A DNA stretch of 64,000 nt from Ligustrum vulgare (lineage: Eukaryota; Streptophyta; Magnoliopsida; Lamiales; Oleaceae). Shown piece by piece: positions 47,362 through 59,591 of the stretch. Location: assembly GCA_963555705.1 (NCBI GenBank), contig OY743183.1, positions 47,791,466 through 47,855,465 on the forward strand, written 5' to 3'. The notes beneath the pieces were generated by a model. The model made no database searches, was not told the DNA's origin, and saw only the letters and a program-made list of their open reading frames with translations. The first letter of the stretch is position 1, and each line of letters opens with the position of its first letter. A program made the position numbers and the translations under genes.

Positions 47362-48090
47362 TCATGAAGAATAGGTAAAGATGAAAATAGTTTTAGGATT
47401 ATCAGTATCTACATGATGAAGGCTTACCCAGAATCCTAAATGTCCTTGATTAATTAATTTGATGGCTTTGGTGGTTGAGATAATTATCTGTGGAGTTTTC
47501 TTAGGTAAAGGAAAAGAAATGAATTCTCCTATAGGGAAATTTAGAATTCTTTTCCTACAATCAATCACAACTTCATGATTGGACAACCAATCCATTCCAA
47601 GAATATTATCAAAGTCACAGAAATCAAACGCAATAAGATCTACGAAGAAATCCGTATTTCCAATGCATATCTTCATGTTAGGAATAAAGCTTTTTGCATG
47701 TTGAAGAGTTCCAGAAGGAATAGTAATATCAAGGTTTATTGGTATAGAATTTAATTCAGTATTAAGATCACACAGAAAGTTCAAAGCTATGAAAGAATAA
47801 GTTGCTCCATAATCAAATAATGTACAGGTAGGTTTGTTCAGGAAGTACGTGGTACCTGCAATGACATTTCCTTCATCATGCATATCAGTATGGCCCATTG
47901 CAAAGACACGTCCAGCTGGAACATTAGTCTTTTGTGGAGCTTTCCCTTTGTTTGTTGGACAATCCTTAAGTTGATGTCCTTCCTTCCCACATCCAAAACA
48001 ACGTCCTATTCTTAAGTTACAAGGTCCAAAGTGAAACTTCCTACAATTTCTACAAAAAGGCCTTGCCACTGCTCTCGGCATATTCTCCAT
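47362..48090 (-). pseudogene. Gypsy gag zinc knuckle and protease
   Basis: Open for 242 codons. The N-terminus has CRNCRKFHFGPC and a CCHC knuckle CFGCGKEGHQLKDC. The protease motif is altered to LFDYGATYSFI (DYG instead of DSG), followed by the usual hydrophobic flap region and FDNILGMDWLSNH. The protease should be inactive. Confidence 0.85.
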
Positions 48091-48199
48091 ACAAGGATTC
48101 TTGTTTGGGAAGCGATTATTATTTCCTCCTTGCTGATGATTTCCATTATTCCATTTACGGTTTTGATTCCAATTTTTTTGTGTGGTAGAGGTCGAGTAT

Positions 48200-48941
48200 T
48201 AAAATTCCAGACTTCACCAGCTCTAATAATCTTTGCTTCTTCTTACTCGGCTACTAGAGCTTGGTCCACTATTACCGCAAAACTCCATTCCTCGTGTGCT
48301 AGAAATTTGTACATCTCAGGCTAATTCTCGTTTCAACCCCTCAATAAAACAATCCACCTTAAGCTCGTTGGTACTCACAATGTGTGTCGCATACCTGGAC
48401 AGTTCTTCAAACCTTTTCACATAATCTAATGCGGATGAAAACCATTGTTTTAACTGTATGAACTCATTCAACTTTTGTGGCCTTGCGGAAGATGAGAAAT
48501 ATTTAGTGTGAAACTTCTCACAAAATTGCTCCCAAGTGAAATATTTAGTTCTTTCTATGCTTGAAAATGTGTCCTACTAATGTCCCGCACTGACAATGTG
48601 TCCTACTAATGTCCCACACTGCCTTGAAGTATGAAAGATGCACATATCCCTTTTTCAGATTCGGGAATATGAGCTTAGAAGAACATACCCTCCATAGTTC
48701 GAATCCAATTCTCAGCTTCCATCGGGTCTTTTCCATCTTCTAACACTGGAGGGTTTAGCCTACGGAAACGATCAGTAGCAATATCCCTTTCTTTTTCTTC
48801 TTTCTTCTGAGATGATTCTCCATTGGAAGTATGATTATTTATCAATTGATTAATTTTTCGTGCTTGATTCCTAACTAGTCGAGTAAGTCTTTCAAGAGAA
48901 GTGGCATAGTCGGCATTCATAACATTACTTGCATGAGACAT
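48200..48941 (-). pseudogene. Gypsy gag
   Basis: ATG at 48941 (MSHASNVMNADYATSLERL), then a charged linker, RFRRLNPPVLEDGKDPMEAE and NWIRTMEGMFF, a standard gag start. From about 48670 the frame is broken; a later part reads capsid-like codons, and near 48570-48620 a short duplicated phrase (gtcctactaatgtccc) is seen. Confidence 0.75.
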
Positions 48942-49388
48942 CTTTTTCTAAAAATAATCAAACTCCTTATAGTAAAATTTCTTTGTAATTCGAGAATTTT
49001 AGTAAAAATTTCATTTGGTGTTGACATAAATGCATAGGTGTCGTCATATGATAAGCACACATGTCAAAATTAAGGTTTATAGTTGAAATTCAAAATTTTG
49101 TGGTTGGTGTCACCATCTGATTTGGTGTCGACACCAAAATAACAAATCGCCTCAGGCGTTTTGGTGTCGACATCACCGCATTTAGTGTCGACACCAAACA
49201 AATTTGAACGATTTTTGAAACTGTTTTAACTCTTCATTTACCACATTAATCCCTCATTTTTTTTACCCTGGCTCTTCCCCTTCTCTCCCAAAATCGAAAA
49301 ATCTACCCTTTAAATCTCTCCATTTCTCCTTCAATTTTAAGATTAAACTTCCCTATTTTCTTTATTTTGTTTGGGTATTGATGCAAAC

Positions 49389-50808
49389 TGATAAGTGTAT
49401 TTTATACACTTATTTCTATCCTAAAAGTAGGATTTTATATGTTTGATTTGGAATATTTTCTATTTATTTTGCGTTATTTGTTTATATTTCGGAAATAATC
49501 CCTAATTCGAGAAAACAAAGGAATTGAAGCTAAAATTGAGCAATTGGATGTAAAAAGTGTCAAAGTGAGCAAATCAAGAATTGATGCAGTCAATCAAATA
49601 GCTAATTTGAAGAAAAAATCGAATTTGGAAGAAATCAGAAGTTCAGGAGTTAAATTGCAACAATCAGAAGTTGGAGGACTTGCTGTGCAATTAAAAGACA
49701 GGGACCAAGTTGCAGAATTTAAAAGATAAAAATTGCAGCCGGAATTACAACCGTGCGGCCGCACGGTTGAACAAGGTGTGAGGTCGCACGGTCAAGAAAT
49801 TCAGCGACTGAAGTTTACCTGCAGAGTCATGCGATCGCGCATTTTTGAACCGTGCGGCCGCACGGTAGTCCCGACTGGGCCGCAGCTGGGCTTTTTGCAC
49901 GTAATTCAGCAGTTTTCTCCTCACTTAACCTAAATCTCGGGAAAATCTATAAATACCAGACCAAGGGCACGAGATTAGGGGTTTCCAATTCATTGAAGAG
50001 AGGCTAAAACGCTGTCGGATTGCGGAGGGATCCACTCCAAGCCAAGACACAATTGAAGAACGAAGATCAAGGGCATGAATAGGATGACATCTATCCATTC
50101 CTTTTGTGATTTATATTCAATTATGTATCTAGGCTAGGTTCTTAAATGTTAGAATTGTGATGAAGCATTTTTTTCCAGATTTTATGTATTGATTATCATT
50201 TAATTTCATAATTCATGGGTTTGAGCAATTGATTTATACTTTTTTATCATGAAATTACTTGATCACTAGTTGTATGAATTTAGGTTGTGATTTCTTAAGC
50301 TCAAAAGATTGAGATTTCATTAGACTTGTGTCGATTGTCACAAAGTCCGATAGGGGATAGAAATATACCCTTATGCTTTGTGTTATCTGCTATAGTATTC
50401 ACAAAACTTGTAATGCTTTTCTATACATTTAGATTCTTCATAGAAATATAGTCGGATTGTGTATAGAAATAGGTGTTGATTCTTGTCCGAAAGGGAGTCT
50501 TGACAATATTAGGAATATGGATTTTCAAAACCTCATGACTTATTGTTAGATGTTTAATTTAATGCATAATTAATGGAATAAATGCGGATTCTCAATTCTA
50601 GCATGTTTTTCTCATATTTTCTCTAAATCAAATTTCCTCGTTCTTTCTAGTTTAATTTTAATTCAAAATTTCCAAATCCTAGACTTCTCTAGTTCCGGTT
50701 AAGGTAGTAGTCTAAAATACGATTTAAAACAATCTCTGTGGGAACGATATTCGGACTTAAAATCCACTTTATTACTTGCGTGACCCGTACACTTGCGGAG
50801 CGTTGTCA
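49389..50808 (+). mobile_element. Solo LTR of an Athila-like family (TSD CAAAC)
   Basis: 1420 bp, TGATAAGTGTATTTTATACA...GCGTTGTCA, flanked by CAAAC at 49384-49388 and 50809-50813. It is highly similar and opposite in orientation to the LTR at 58134-59553, which is also 1420 bp. It holds CGGCCG-centred perfect palindromes at 49748-49769 (22 nt) and 49849-49866 (18 nt). Confidence 0.95.
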
Positions 50809-50813
50809 CAAAC

Positions 50814-51496
50814 CACGTAGCAATTGTAGCTACGCAACCTACAAAAGATTGACTCAACCCAAGAACGCCAAAAGAATCACAATTTATGGATCCAATTAAA
50901 ATCAATTGAATCAAGAAACCAATACAATCAAATTGATATATTGACCTCTTGATCACAAATAATATTAATTCTCACCCAAGTTTGAACACCGCAAGAATTA
51001 AACTTGCAAAGTTCGAAATTAGTTCAATGAAGAACAATGTTTGAAAGCAAATTTGCCTTTCGAATTATATTAATCTCAAAGTTGTGTAATTGAAAAATAA
51101 ACATAAAGAACCCTTATATAATGATAAGGGACGAAACTAGGTCTTAGAATTATACTAGGAAACAACTTAATTGAAAAAAGAAATAAAATTACTTAAAATC
51201 TGTGAAAATTGCGAACAGGTCCTCCGCGTTTGCACCAAGCGATCGCGTGGTGAAGTGTGGCGCGATCTAGTGCAGTGCTGTAAAATCTTCTGCCTGGAAT
51301 TTGCTATGGTCATGCGATCTCCGACCTATTATTTGCTATGTTTTTGGACATGGCCTCTTGCACCACATTGTCCATTGCTTCTTTGACCTTCTTTGCTCGA
51401 AACTGAGTCATCAGCCCTGCTTCCACAATCAACGGATCCTTGCTTGGGCTTGTGTTTGGGCTCTCGATCTGGATCACATCAGGTATGGTAAGAATC
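50814..51496. other. TE-derived stretch left of the transposon-protein pseudogene
   Basis: Contains a decayed CGATCG palindrome (51234-51251) in a context like the LTR palindromes elsewhere (gcgaacaggtcctccgcg before it), so it is probably an LTR or leader remnant. No gene. Confidence 0.4.
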
Positions 51497-52905
51497 AAAA
51501 TGGCCACTAAGAAAATCGCTAGCAACTGCCCCATTATACGAGATGAAACAAGTGAAGAAGAGGAGGTGCCATTGGTTAACCCACGCCAAAGAAATAGGCC
51601 GATTAGGGAAGAACCTTATCGAAGTTCTCGAGTTGCGCCATCTCGTGGTGGTGCTAATGTTCATGGTAGTTCAAGTTCTCCAAGATCTACCCATCAAGGG
51701 AATAAGGGCAAGGCACATGTGAAAGAAAGTACTGAAGAAGATGATGATGATGATGTGTTGTGACGGGGTAGTTAGGATTTTCCAAATGCCTACTTCTTCA
51801 CCGATGTTTCTTTTTGCCGCTACAAAAGTATTAAAAAGGAGGAGGTAATTCCCGGTCAAGAAGTCGACCTTACTTTCCTTGTAAATTTAAAATTTGAATT
51901 CTTGCTAAACGCATGAAGTGGTTAGGTTTCTTGGGGTCGAATTTAGGTGTTAGTGAAAGGATAGTAAAGTTATTCTATGCTAATGCCGATGCTAGTGGTG
52001 AATTACTGGAAAGGCCGGATGAAACTTTAGATAGTTTACATAGTTATGTAAAGGGAAAAGCTTGTTGGGTAGCTTCGGAGGATATTGCCCAAATCTTAGG
52101 GATGGTAGACGAGGGTTTAGTCTATAATAGTCCGTTTGATAGGCTAGAAGCTTCTCGTTTAGCTTTTAAAAATTCAAAACTCATTGCTCCTTGTTATGAT
52201 GCCCCCGCACTCCCTCATAAGACCCGATCTACTACATCTCATTTTTACCCACACTATTAAAAAAAGGTCAGGGAAACATACCACTCTTACTCCCTAAGAC
52301 TTGTGGTTTATTTCAATGGTAATTAAAAATGAGAAAGTGAATTTGGCCCAATTAGTAGTAAATGGAATGATCTTTCCGTTTACTAGCTTTAAGTCTAATA
52401 AATTTCTTTATGGTCGAGTAATCATGGCATGTTTAGCTAAGGAGGGAGTTGACTTTACTAGAGAGAGTTTCATGTCGATCCATCCTAATACCAATCTTGG
52501 AGAGCCATCAATGTAATTAATGAAATATAATGAGGTTAATGGAGAGTGGATTCCAAAAGCTAGCCGGGGTGAGGGGAATAGCCGAGGTCCATCCATATCG
52601 GAAGAACTTGTGCGCATGGAAGGAGTGGAATGTGAATCAAGGGAAGAGACAACTTCTATGGCACCGGAACACGTGCCACTTAGTGGTTTTGATTCTTTCA
52701 TGGCCGAGTTTAGAGGTTTCCAAATTAAGACTCGAGCTTGCTTTGCAAGTTTAACTTAAGCTCAAAGCACTTTTTTCACCGAGATGCGCCAAAAGATGGA
52801 CGAGCTCATGGTTCGTCAATATCGCATGGAGGATCGTCTTGATGACCTCAAGGATGAGGGGCCTCAAGACGATGAAGATGAAGGTGATGGTGAAGGTGAT
52901 GAATA
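51497..52905 (+). pseudogene. Putative plant transposon protein, decayed
   Basis: Begins MATKKIASNCPIIRDETSEE, then a low-complexity basic/serine region and a run of Asp. After a stop the frame reads FFTDVSFCRYKSIKKEEV. From 51913 another frame gives KWLGFLGSNLGVSERIVKLF, YANADASGE and EDIAQILGM, and a third frame LWFISMVIKNEKVNLAQLVV and FLYGRVIMACLAKEGVDF. The end is a predicted coiled coil (MRQKMDELMVRQYRMEDRLD) and an acidic tail. The layout matches the 'putative plant transposon protein' family often found in LTR-element debris. At least two frameshifts and three stops. It lies on the strand opposite the surrounding gypsy element. Confidence 0.6.
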
Positions 52906-53251
52906 GTTCTTCTCCCGTTTCCTATGTTTATTATGATGTTTTGTCAAGGTTATGCTACATTTCCCTTCGGGGTAAGTTATTTCCGCCCGTTTGGGTGTTT
53001 TTATTTTGGTTTGTAAAGGCATGAACCTTATATGCTTATTAAAAGTATTAACCTTTATTTCAATTTATGCACTTATATTTTGACACTATCCTATATTGAA
53101 CTTCCATTCTATCTATTCCACAATCATACAGCATAACATTAAGTAAAACAATATATAAACATACCTCTCGAGTTTGGATGTCAACGATGGGCATTATATG
53201 TATGTATTGTCTTAAGAACCTCTTTTAAAAAAGAAGCTCTGATACCACACT
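52906..53251. other. Gypsy leader region and primer site
   Basis: At 53237-53248 the minus strand reads TGGTATCAGAGC, the standard initiator-tRNA-Met primer site, 3 nt from the LTR. The rest is non-coding leader. Confidence 0.75.
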
Positions 53252-55460
53252 TGTGACGATCCCAAAACTCATCATTTAATAAATAACATTTATTTGAAAA
53301 TTTGATAAAATTTAAAAATTTTGGCTCGCATATTCTCAGGTGTCATGTCAACACGAAAGTGATTGAGGCTACACTACCGAGTTGGTGTCGACACCAATGT
53401 AGGAGGGCGTTGACACCAACCCTATTTATAAGGGAAATATTTTTGGTGATGAGATCTAGGGTTTTGGTATCGATACATAAGAATCAAAATCATCAATTTA
53501 CATGGAAAAAATAATTGAAAACAAACATAAAACATGCTACTTGACAATTTATAAAAACTTAGTACAGCCGAGTTTTTAGGAAGAGATTATAAAACATCTC
53601 TAAACTTTCTCTTCCTTATTTTAACAAAACTTAACTAAAAACAAGTTACATTACTCGATTTCCTCTCCGGGAAAATCGTCGGAGTATTCATACTCCATAA
53701 TAACACTATCATAGAAATCTACAAAGAAGTGGGAACGCAGAAAATGAGATAAAGCAGGAAAGTTTCGGTACGCCTGCCACGTGTGAATTTCTGTTACATA
53801 CATATAATTCGCCCCTTTGATGACTTGATCCATTCCTGAGAGATCACTTCAAAGTTGTCAAAGTGCAGCATCTACAAGTTGAAAAAGTTGAAAAAGTTGA
53901 AAACATGAATGGATAATTCAATGAGTAATTCGATACACATGCAATTATTTTATTCAATATTATGATTTCAGGGCCCGATTATAGATTATCTCCTCTACCT
54001 CAAAGCGCTTACTAATTTATACAACATGGATATCGATAAATGGCCATTATAAACATGTTATTCAGGATTTCATAATCCTTTAAGACTTCTACATCATGTC
54101 ATCTTTCCCACTATTCGACTCCAACAGGGTTACTAGATCACCATGTCGATCATCGGAGCCTTGGAGTCGCAAGGTTCTCACGACACGCATCGATATCCCA
54201 ACACATACCTTGATTACCGAGGGGCTAGAATTCAAATATATAATATTTACAAAAATGTTTCTTTGATAAATCATATTACATTCCATATCATCAATATGCA
54301 TCAAAAGCATTTTATCAAAGATTCAACTTTGCACATAAGTAACAAGTAAAAGTGTATCGAATACTCACTGTTTTGATGATTTACACAATATCTAACGACC
54401 TAAAATTAGGGAAAGTTTCATATTATAATCAGAACTGTAAATATAGGAGGTGTCTACATGGGAGTCGACATAGGTATCGACACCAAGTCTTCAGGTGCCG
54501 ACGCCAAGCGTATATTCAGAGACTGGATCTTGAATTCTTTGATACTTTTGATCCCAAATCAACATATTTTGATAACTATCTTTCAAGAAACAAGTTTGGA
54601 GATCAAAAGAAAGATTTAAACGGATTTAAACAAAACTTTGGAAAGAATTCAATACCTAGGATTTATACGAAGGAGAGGGAAACTTAGCAACGATTTAACT
54701 TTTATTTATGAGGTTATAATTTTCAAAAAATCATGTATTTATAGGGTGGAAAGGATACAAGGAATGAAGGAAACCACGGTGACATTGAATTGGAGCTTTT
54801 CTTCACCCTTAAGATTTGTTAATTACCAAGCATGAGGTGTAACTAATTCCCCATGCAAGCTTGAGCTGGAAAATGGCATTTGGTGAGTATTACAAGCTAT
54901 ATATGCAGTGGTGGCAGCCTAGGAGTCCAACTCCTGCCTGGTTTTCTCTCCAAATTTCTGTTTTGCAAAGCTGAGTTTAAGTCCATTTTTAAGGTAACAA
55001 ACGACATCCAAATTGAGTGTTTTTGGTGTAATTTCAAAGTACTCATATATTACTTTCATATGAAATTTTCCTCGCAGAATTTGGATAACGGAAGAGGAAG
55101 TTATGGATTTCCAAATTTGGTCCTTCGAAACTGCCTTTCCGAGTCGTACAATTGAGCAGCCAACTTTGAAAAATTACCGAGGACTGTACGCTAATCAAAT
55201 TGATGAACAGATTCCAGATTCTCGAAGTTCACTTCAAGTACTTGTCCGTACATATAAGACATGCATTTATCCGAGGTCGGAAGAAGCCAAACAAATTACC
55301 TAAATAAAAGCATTAGATAACCATTTTTATATCTTTTCATTTCTAACATAATTTCATTTTCAATTTTCTAAATTCGTTAAAATTTTATATAATTTCAAAA
55401 AATATATCTATTATGTAAGCATGATTGAATAAAGACGTAATAATTTTTTGGGGCATTACA
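53252..55460 (-). repeat. 5' LTR of the gypsy element
   Basis: 2209 bp, TGTAATGCCCCAAAAAATT...GGGATCGTCACA on the minus strand. Contains the 16-nt palindrome ttggtgtcgacaccaa at 53382-53397 and related, decayed motifs near 54450-54510. Frames inside are not genes. Confidence 0.82.
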
Positions 55461-56200
55461 TTATGAACATCGTGAAGTTTTGGAATTTGTTTTGAGAAGA
55501 CGTAATTCTCGCACTAAGATCCAATTTTCAACTCACAGTCTCTATTCTTGCTTGAATTCTTGAAAATCTTCAAATCCTTCCTTTGAGTTCTTGTGAAAGT
55601 AGGATGAATAATAAAATTAATGAAGAGAAGCGACCTTTTCTAGTATAGGGTAGGTCTTTATATAGTTTAGATGTCAAGAAATTCCCTTTTATCCAAGTTG
55701 GGCCCAAAAAATAAATATAATAAAGAAAAAAAATGAGAAAACATAAAAATCCTAAGACTTTTGCCTTGCAGAACTGTGGCAAACCGGATCAAAAATTCGC
55801 TAGACTCACAAAGCCTTGTGATCGCAAGGCAGTTGGCCCTATGCGATCGCATAGGGTTATCAACTTCCACACGTTTCAACTTTGGTCCCTGTTTAATTGC
55901 ACAACTAGTCCCCCAAGTTTCTATCTTCTTCAATTGAGTCCTTATAATTTCACTTTTATTTCAATTTTTCCCTTTTATACTTGCAGCTCAAGTCCTCCAA
56001 ATTCTGAAAGTTTATGAGTTTGTCCCTACTTTTCTATTTTTACCGTATTAGTCATTTTTCTTCTTTTAGCTCCAAACGCATCCAAATTCGAGTTTTACCA
56101 AAAACATTCAAAATATATACAAAATATGCAATATCAAACTCTAAAATACTCATAATTTCCTAGACTTAAGGCGATAATTGCATAAAAAAGGTGCTTATCA
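55461..56200 (-). repeat. Partial 3' LTR of a third Athila/Tat-like element
   Basis: Starts TGATAAGCACC on the minus strand at 56200, next to a polypurine-like aagtttggaagatt. Cut at 55461 by the gypsy insertion. A 20-nt perfect palindrome is at 55837-55856, with a near-palindrome at 55813-55830. Confidence 0.75.
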
Positions 56201-58133
56201 AATCTTCCAAACTTTAACTCTTCTTCATCCTTGAATAAGATAGAGCGTATACAATCACGCAAACATAACACAAAAAATTATCTAATACACTTGACATTGA
56301 CACATGTTAACCCGCCTTATTTTCTTTAAGATTTAAAAGTATTAGCAATCCCTGAAAAGTCTCCAAACAATGCTATACAAGTTTTAACTTAATCCGCAAT
56401 CGACGTGTGTGTACTTAGTCAACTTGATCATTATAATGCACTGAATAGGTGATCTTCCGACCCTTAGTGGTCAAATTTCGCTTTCCCTCTCATGAGATGC
56501 ACCTTCCTCCAAACTTGTTATTCTTTCTCTAACCAGGGGTATAAGTTCTACGGTTTCTTCCTAATTAACTAACTTCTTTCCCATTCAAGTTCAAATGAGT
56601 CTAACCAAAAACAACAACTACTTTGGTTTAGGATGACTCTCCTTTTTTGTTGAGTGCCCCGATCTTCAAATATGCACTAACTAATTCAAACCTACTAGCT
56701 ATCTCAATCTCCTTTATGTAACCTATCAACTAAATACTAATTTTATGCAGTACCTTTCTACATTAAGTTTATAGACAACCTCTGTAACGAGCTTTCAACC
56801 AACGACTCCCAAGTCAGATGAAAATAGAGCAATAGGTATAAAGATACCCATAAGTGCTTAATCACTCGAGTCACTTGGCTCCGAGGAAAGGTGTCATATG
56901 TATGCAATGTCCTAATAACTTTTTTTTTTTTCTTTTAACAAAAATTAATCCATATAAATTATCTCTCTCTTAAGTTTTCTAGATGACCCATGTAGCAAGC
57001 TTTAGGCTGATGACTCCCAAGTCAGATGACCATATGACACCAGTTATTGACATACTCTTACAAGCTTACTAGATCGAGTAAAAAAGGCTACAAACGGAGG
57101 TAAATGGTGCATGCATGTTACTACTTTATGCAAGAATTAAGTAATGGGGATTAGATTACTAGCATTCGGTCATTACCTAGCTTTCACCTGTCAGTCATGG
57201 TCATTCCACATATAACTTTGTATACATGAAATCAGGATACCCCTAAGTAATTACAGCCACCAATTCTACTCCCCCAAACTATATATCTAATCTGTCAAGT
57301 AATTGATTAGTATTTTCTATATGGTTATGTATCTTAGTTCCATACTAAAAGCATATTCTTTCAATTCAAGTGCCACCTATATACGCAATAATTAAGTTGA
57401 CGAGCTCAATTAATAAGCTAGCATGAATTAAACCACTACAAGCATAGCATTCATGTTCATAGTTCATCAATTAAAAAGTTCCAAATAGGTTATATCAAGA
57501 TCTAGCAAGCCTATTCAACATAAATTAAAAAAGTACGCAAATAACACAATAATATATTTTTTAAAGTGAAAATTTAACTCGAATACTTGTTGTTCATACC
57601 CCAAACTTAAGTATCACATTCTCCCCAATATGTAAAAAAAATTACATTAATGAATAAAAACACAAGAAGGAATAGTGTACTTCCCTGGGGTATGCTTGGA
57701 GTTGATTAAAACCTATGATAATTCTTATTTTTTTGAGTAAGGACAACCTGCTTGCTTCCTCGGTGCTGGATTCAGACTTTCCTATAAGAATTTAAAATAG
57801 ACATCAATGACAACATATAAGATTTAAATAATAGTCATGAATTTGCAACAATAAGATTCACAATCTCTAACTTCTATGAAAACTATCGTAACATAGTGTA
57901 CCTTTCTTAAAAAACTCCTATACTAGGAAAAGATAATTTTACAAATTATTTTGATTGAAAATCGAGGTGCAAACTTACAAATGTTTACCACATCAAATCA
58001 TATCCTATTTGGATTGTTTCTTTCTTTCTCTTTCGTTCTTTCTTTTTTTTCAAAAATGCATAGTTGAATCATGATTCTAAATGAGCTACGAAACCACGAT
58101 GCAAATTTTTTTCTAAAAAACTAGGAATTGCGT
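56201..58133 (-). other. Non-coding internal region of the third element
   Basis: No ORF. Holds two conserved ~115-bp blocks at 56764-56880 and 56971-57090, internal polypurine-like tracts near 57265 and 57598, and a decayed copy of the short hairpin near 57610. It is cut on the right by the insertion at 58134, which is preceded by tgcgt. Confidence 0.7.
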
Positions 58134-59553
58134 TGACAACGCTCCGCAAGTGTACGGGTCACGCAAGTAATAAAGTGGATTTTAAGTCCGAATATCGTTC
58201 CCACAGAGATTTTTTTAAATCGTATTTTAGACTACTACCTTAACCGGAACTAGAGAAGTCTAGGATTTGGAAATTTTGAATTAAAATTAAACTAGAAAGA
58301 ACGAGGAAATTTGATTTAGAGAAAATATGAGAAAAACATGCTAGAATTGAGAATCCGCATTTATTCCATTAATTATGCATTAATTTAAACTTCTAACAAT
58401 AATTCATGAGGTTTTGAAAATCCATATTTCGAATATTGTCAAGACTCGCTTTCGGACAAGAATCAACACCTATTTCTATACACAATTCGACGATATTTCT
58501 ATGACGAATCTAAATGTATAGAAAAGCATTACAAGTTTTGTGAATACTATAGCACATAACACAAAGCATAAGGGTATATTTCTATCCCCTATCGGACTTT
58601 GTGACAATCGACACAAGTCTAATGAAATCTCAATCTTTCGAGCTTAAGAAATCACAACCTAAATTCATACAACTAGTGATCAAGTAATTGCATGATAAAA
58701 AAGTATAAATCAATTGCTCAAACCCATGAATTATGAAATTAAATGATAATCAATACATAAAATCTGGAAATAAATGCTTCATCACAATTCTAACATTTAA
58801 GAACCTAGCCTAGATACATAATTGAATATAAATCACAAAAGGAATGGATAGATGTCACCCTATTCATGCCCTTGATCTTCGTTCTTCAATTGTGTCTTGG
58901 CTTGGAGTGGATCCTTCCGCAATCCGACAACGTTTTGGCCTCTCTTCAATGAATTGGAAACCCCTAATCTCGTGCCCTTGGTCTGGTATTTATAGATTTT
59001 CCCGAGATTTAGGTTAAGTGAGGAGAAAACTGCTGAATTACGCGCAAAAAGCCCAGCTGCGGCCCAGTCGGGACTACCGTACGACCGCACGGTTCAAAAA
59101 TGCGCGATCGCATGACTCTGCAGGTAAACTTCAGTCGCTGAATTTTTTGACCGTGCGACCGCACGCCTTGTTCAACTGTGCGGCCGCACGGTTGTAATTC
59201 CGGCTGCAATTTTTATCTTTTAAATTCTGCAACTTGGTCCCTGTCTTTTAATTGCATAGCAAGTCCTCCAACTTCTGATTGTTGCAATTTAAGCCATGAA
59301 CTTCTGATTTCTTCCAAATTCGATTTTTTCTTCAAATTAGCTATTTGATTGACTGCATCAATTCTTGATTTGCTCACTTTGACACTTTTTACATCCAATT
59401 GCTCAATTTTAGCTTCAATTCCTTTGTTTTCTCGAGTTTGGGATTATTTCTGAAATGTAAACAAATAACGCAAAATAAATAGAAAATATTCCAAAACAAA
59501 CATATAAAATCCTAATTTTAGGATAGAAATAAGTGTATAAAATACACTTATCA
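58134..59553 (-). repeat. 3' LTR of the Athila-like element
   Basis: 1420 bp, the inverted partner of the solo LTR at 49389-50808. Its palindromes at 59096-59113 and 59173-59194 carry point changes. Confidence 0.93.
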
Positions 59554-59591
59554 ACACCTCCAAACTAGAACTATTGTTCGTCCTCGAACAA
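59554..59591 (-). promoter_or_regulatory. Polypurine tract with adjoining hairpin
   Basis: Minus-strand agtttggaggtgt lies directly against the LTR. A 7-bp stem (ttgttcg, loop tcct, cgaacaa; 59574-59591) sits just upstream of it in the element's sense. Confidence 0.8.

Larger units (their letters stand above)
44539..55460 (-). mobile_element. Ty3/gypsy retrotransposon, interrupted and 3'-truncated
   Basis: Minus-strand order: 5' LTR 53252-55460, initiator-tRNA-Met primer site about 53237-53248, gag from 48941, protease, RT, RNase H and integrase down to 44540. TTATG follows the 5' LTR at 55461. Three insertions split it: a solo LTR at 49389-50808, foreign plus-strand DNA within about 50814-52905, and plastid DNA in RNase H. 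The 3' LTR is not visible; the CACTA element lies directly at the end of the integrase reading frame. Confidence 0.82.

Noticed and set aside
54089..55303. Frames on both strands between 54089 and 55303
   Set aside because: They lie within the gypsy 5' LTR, overlap each other and show no protein family signature.
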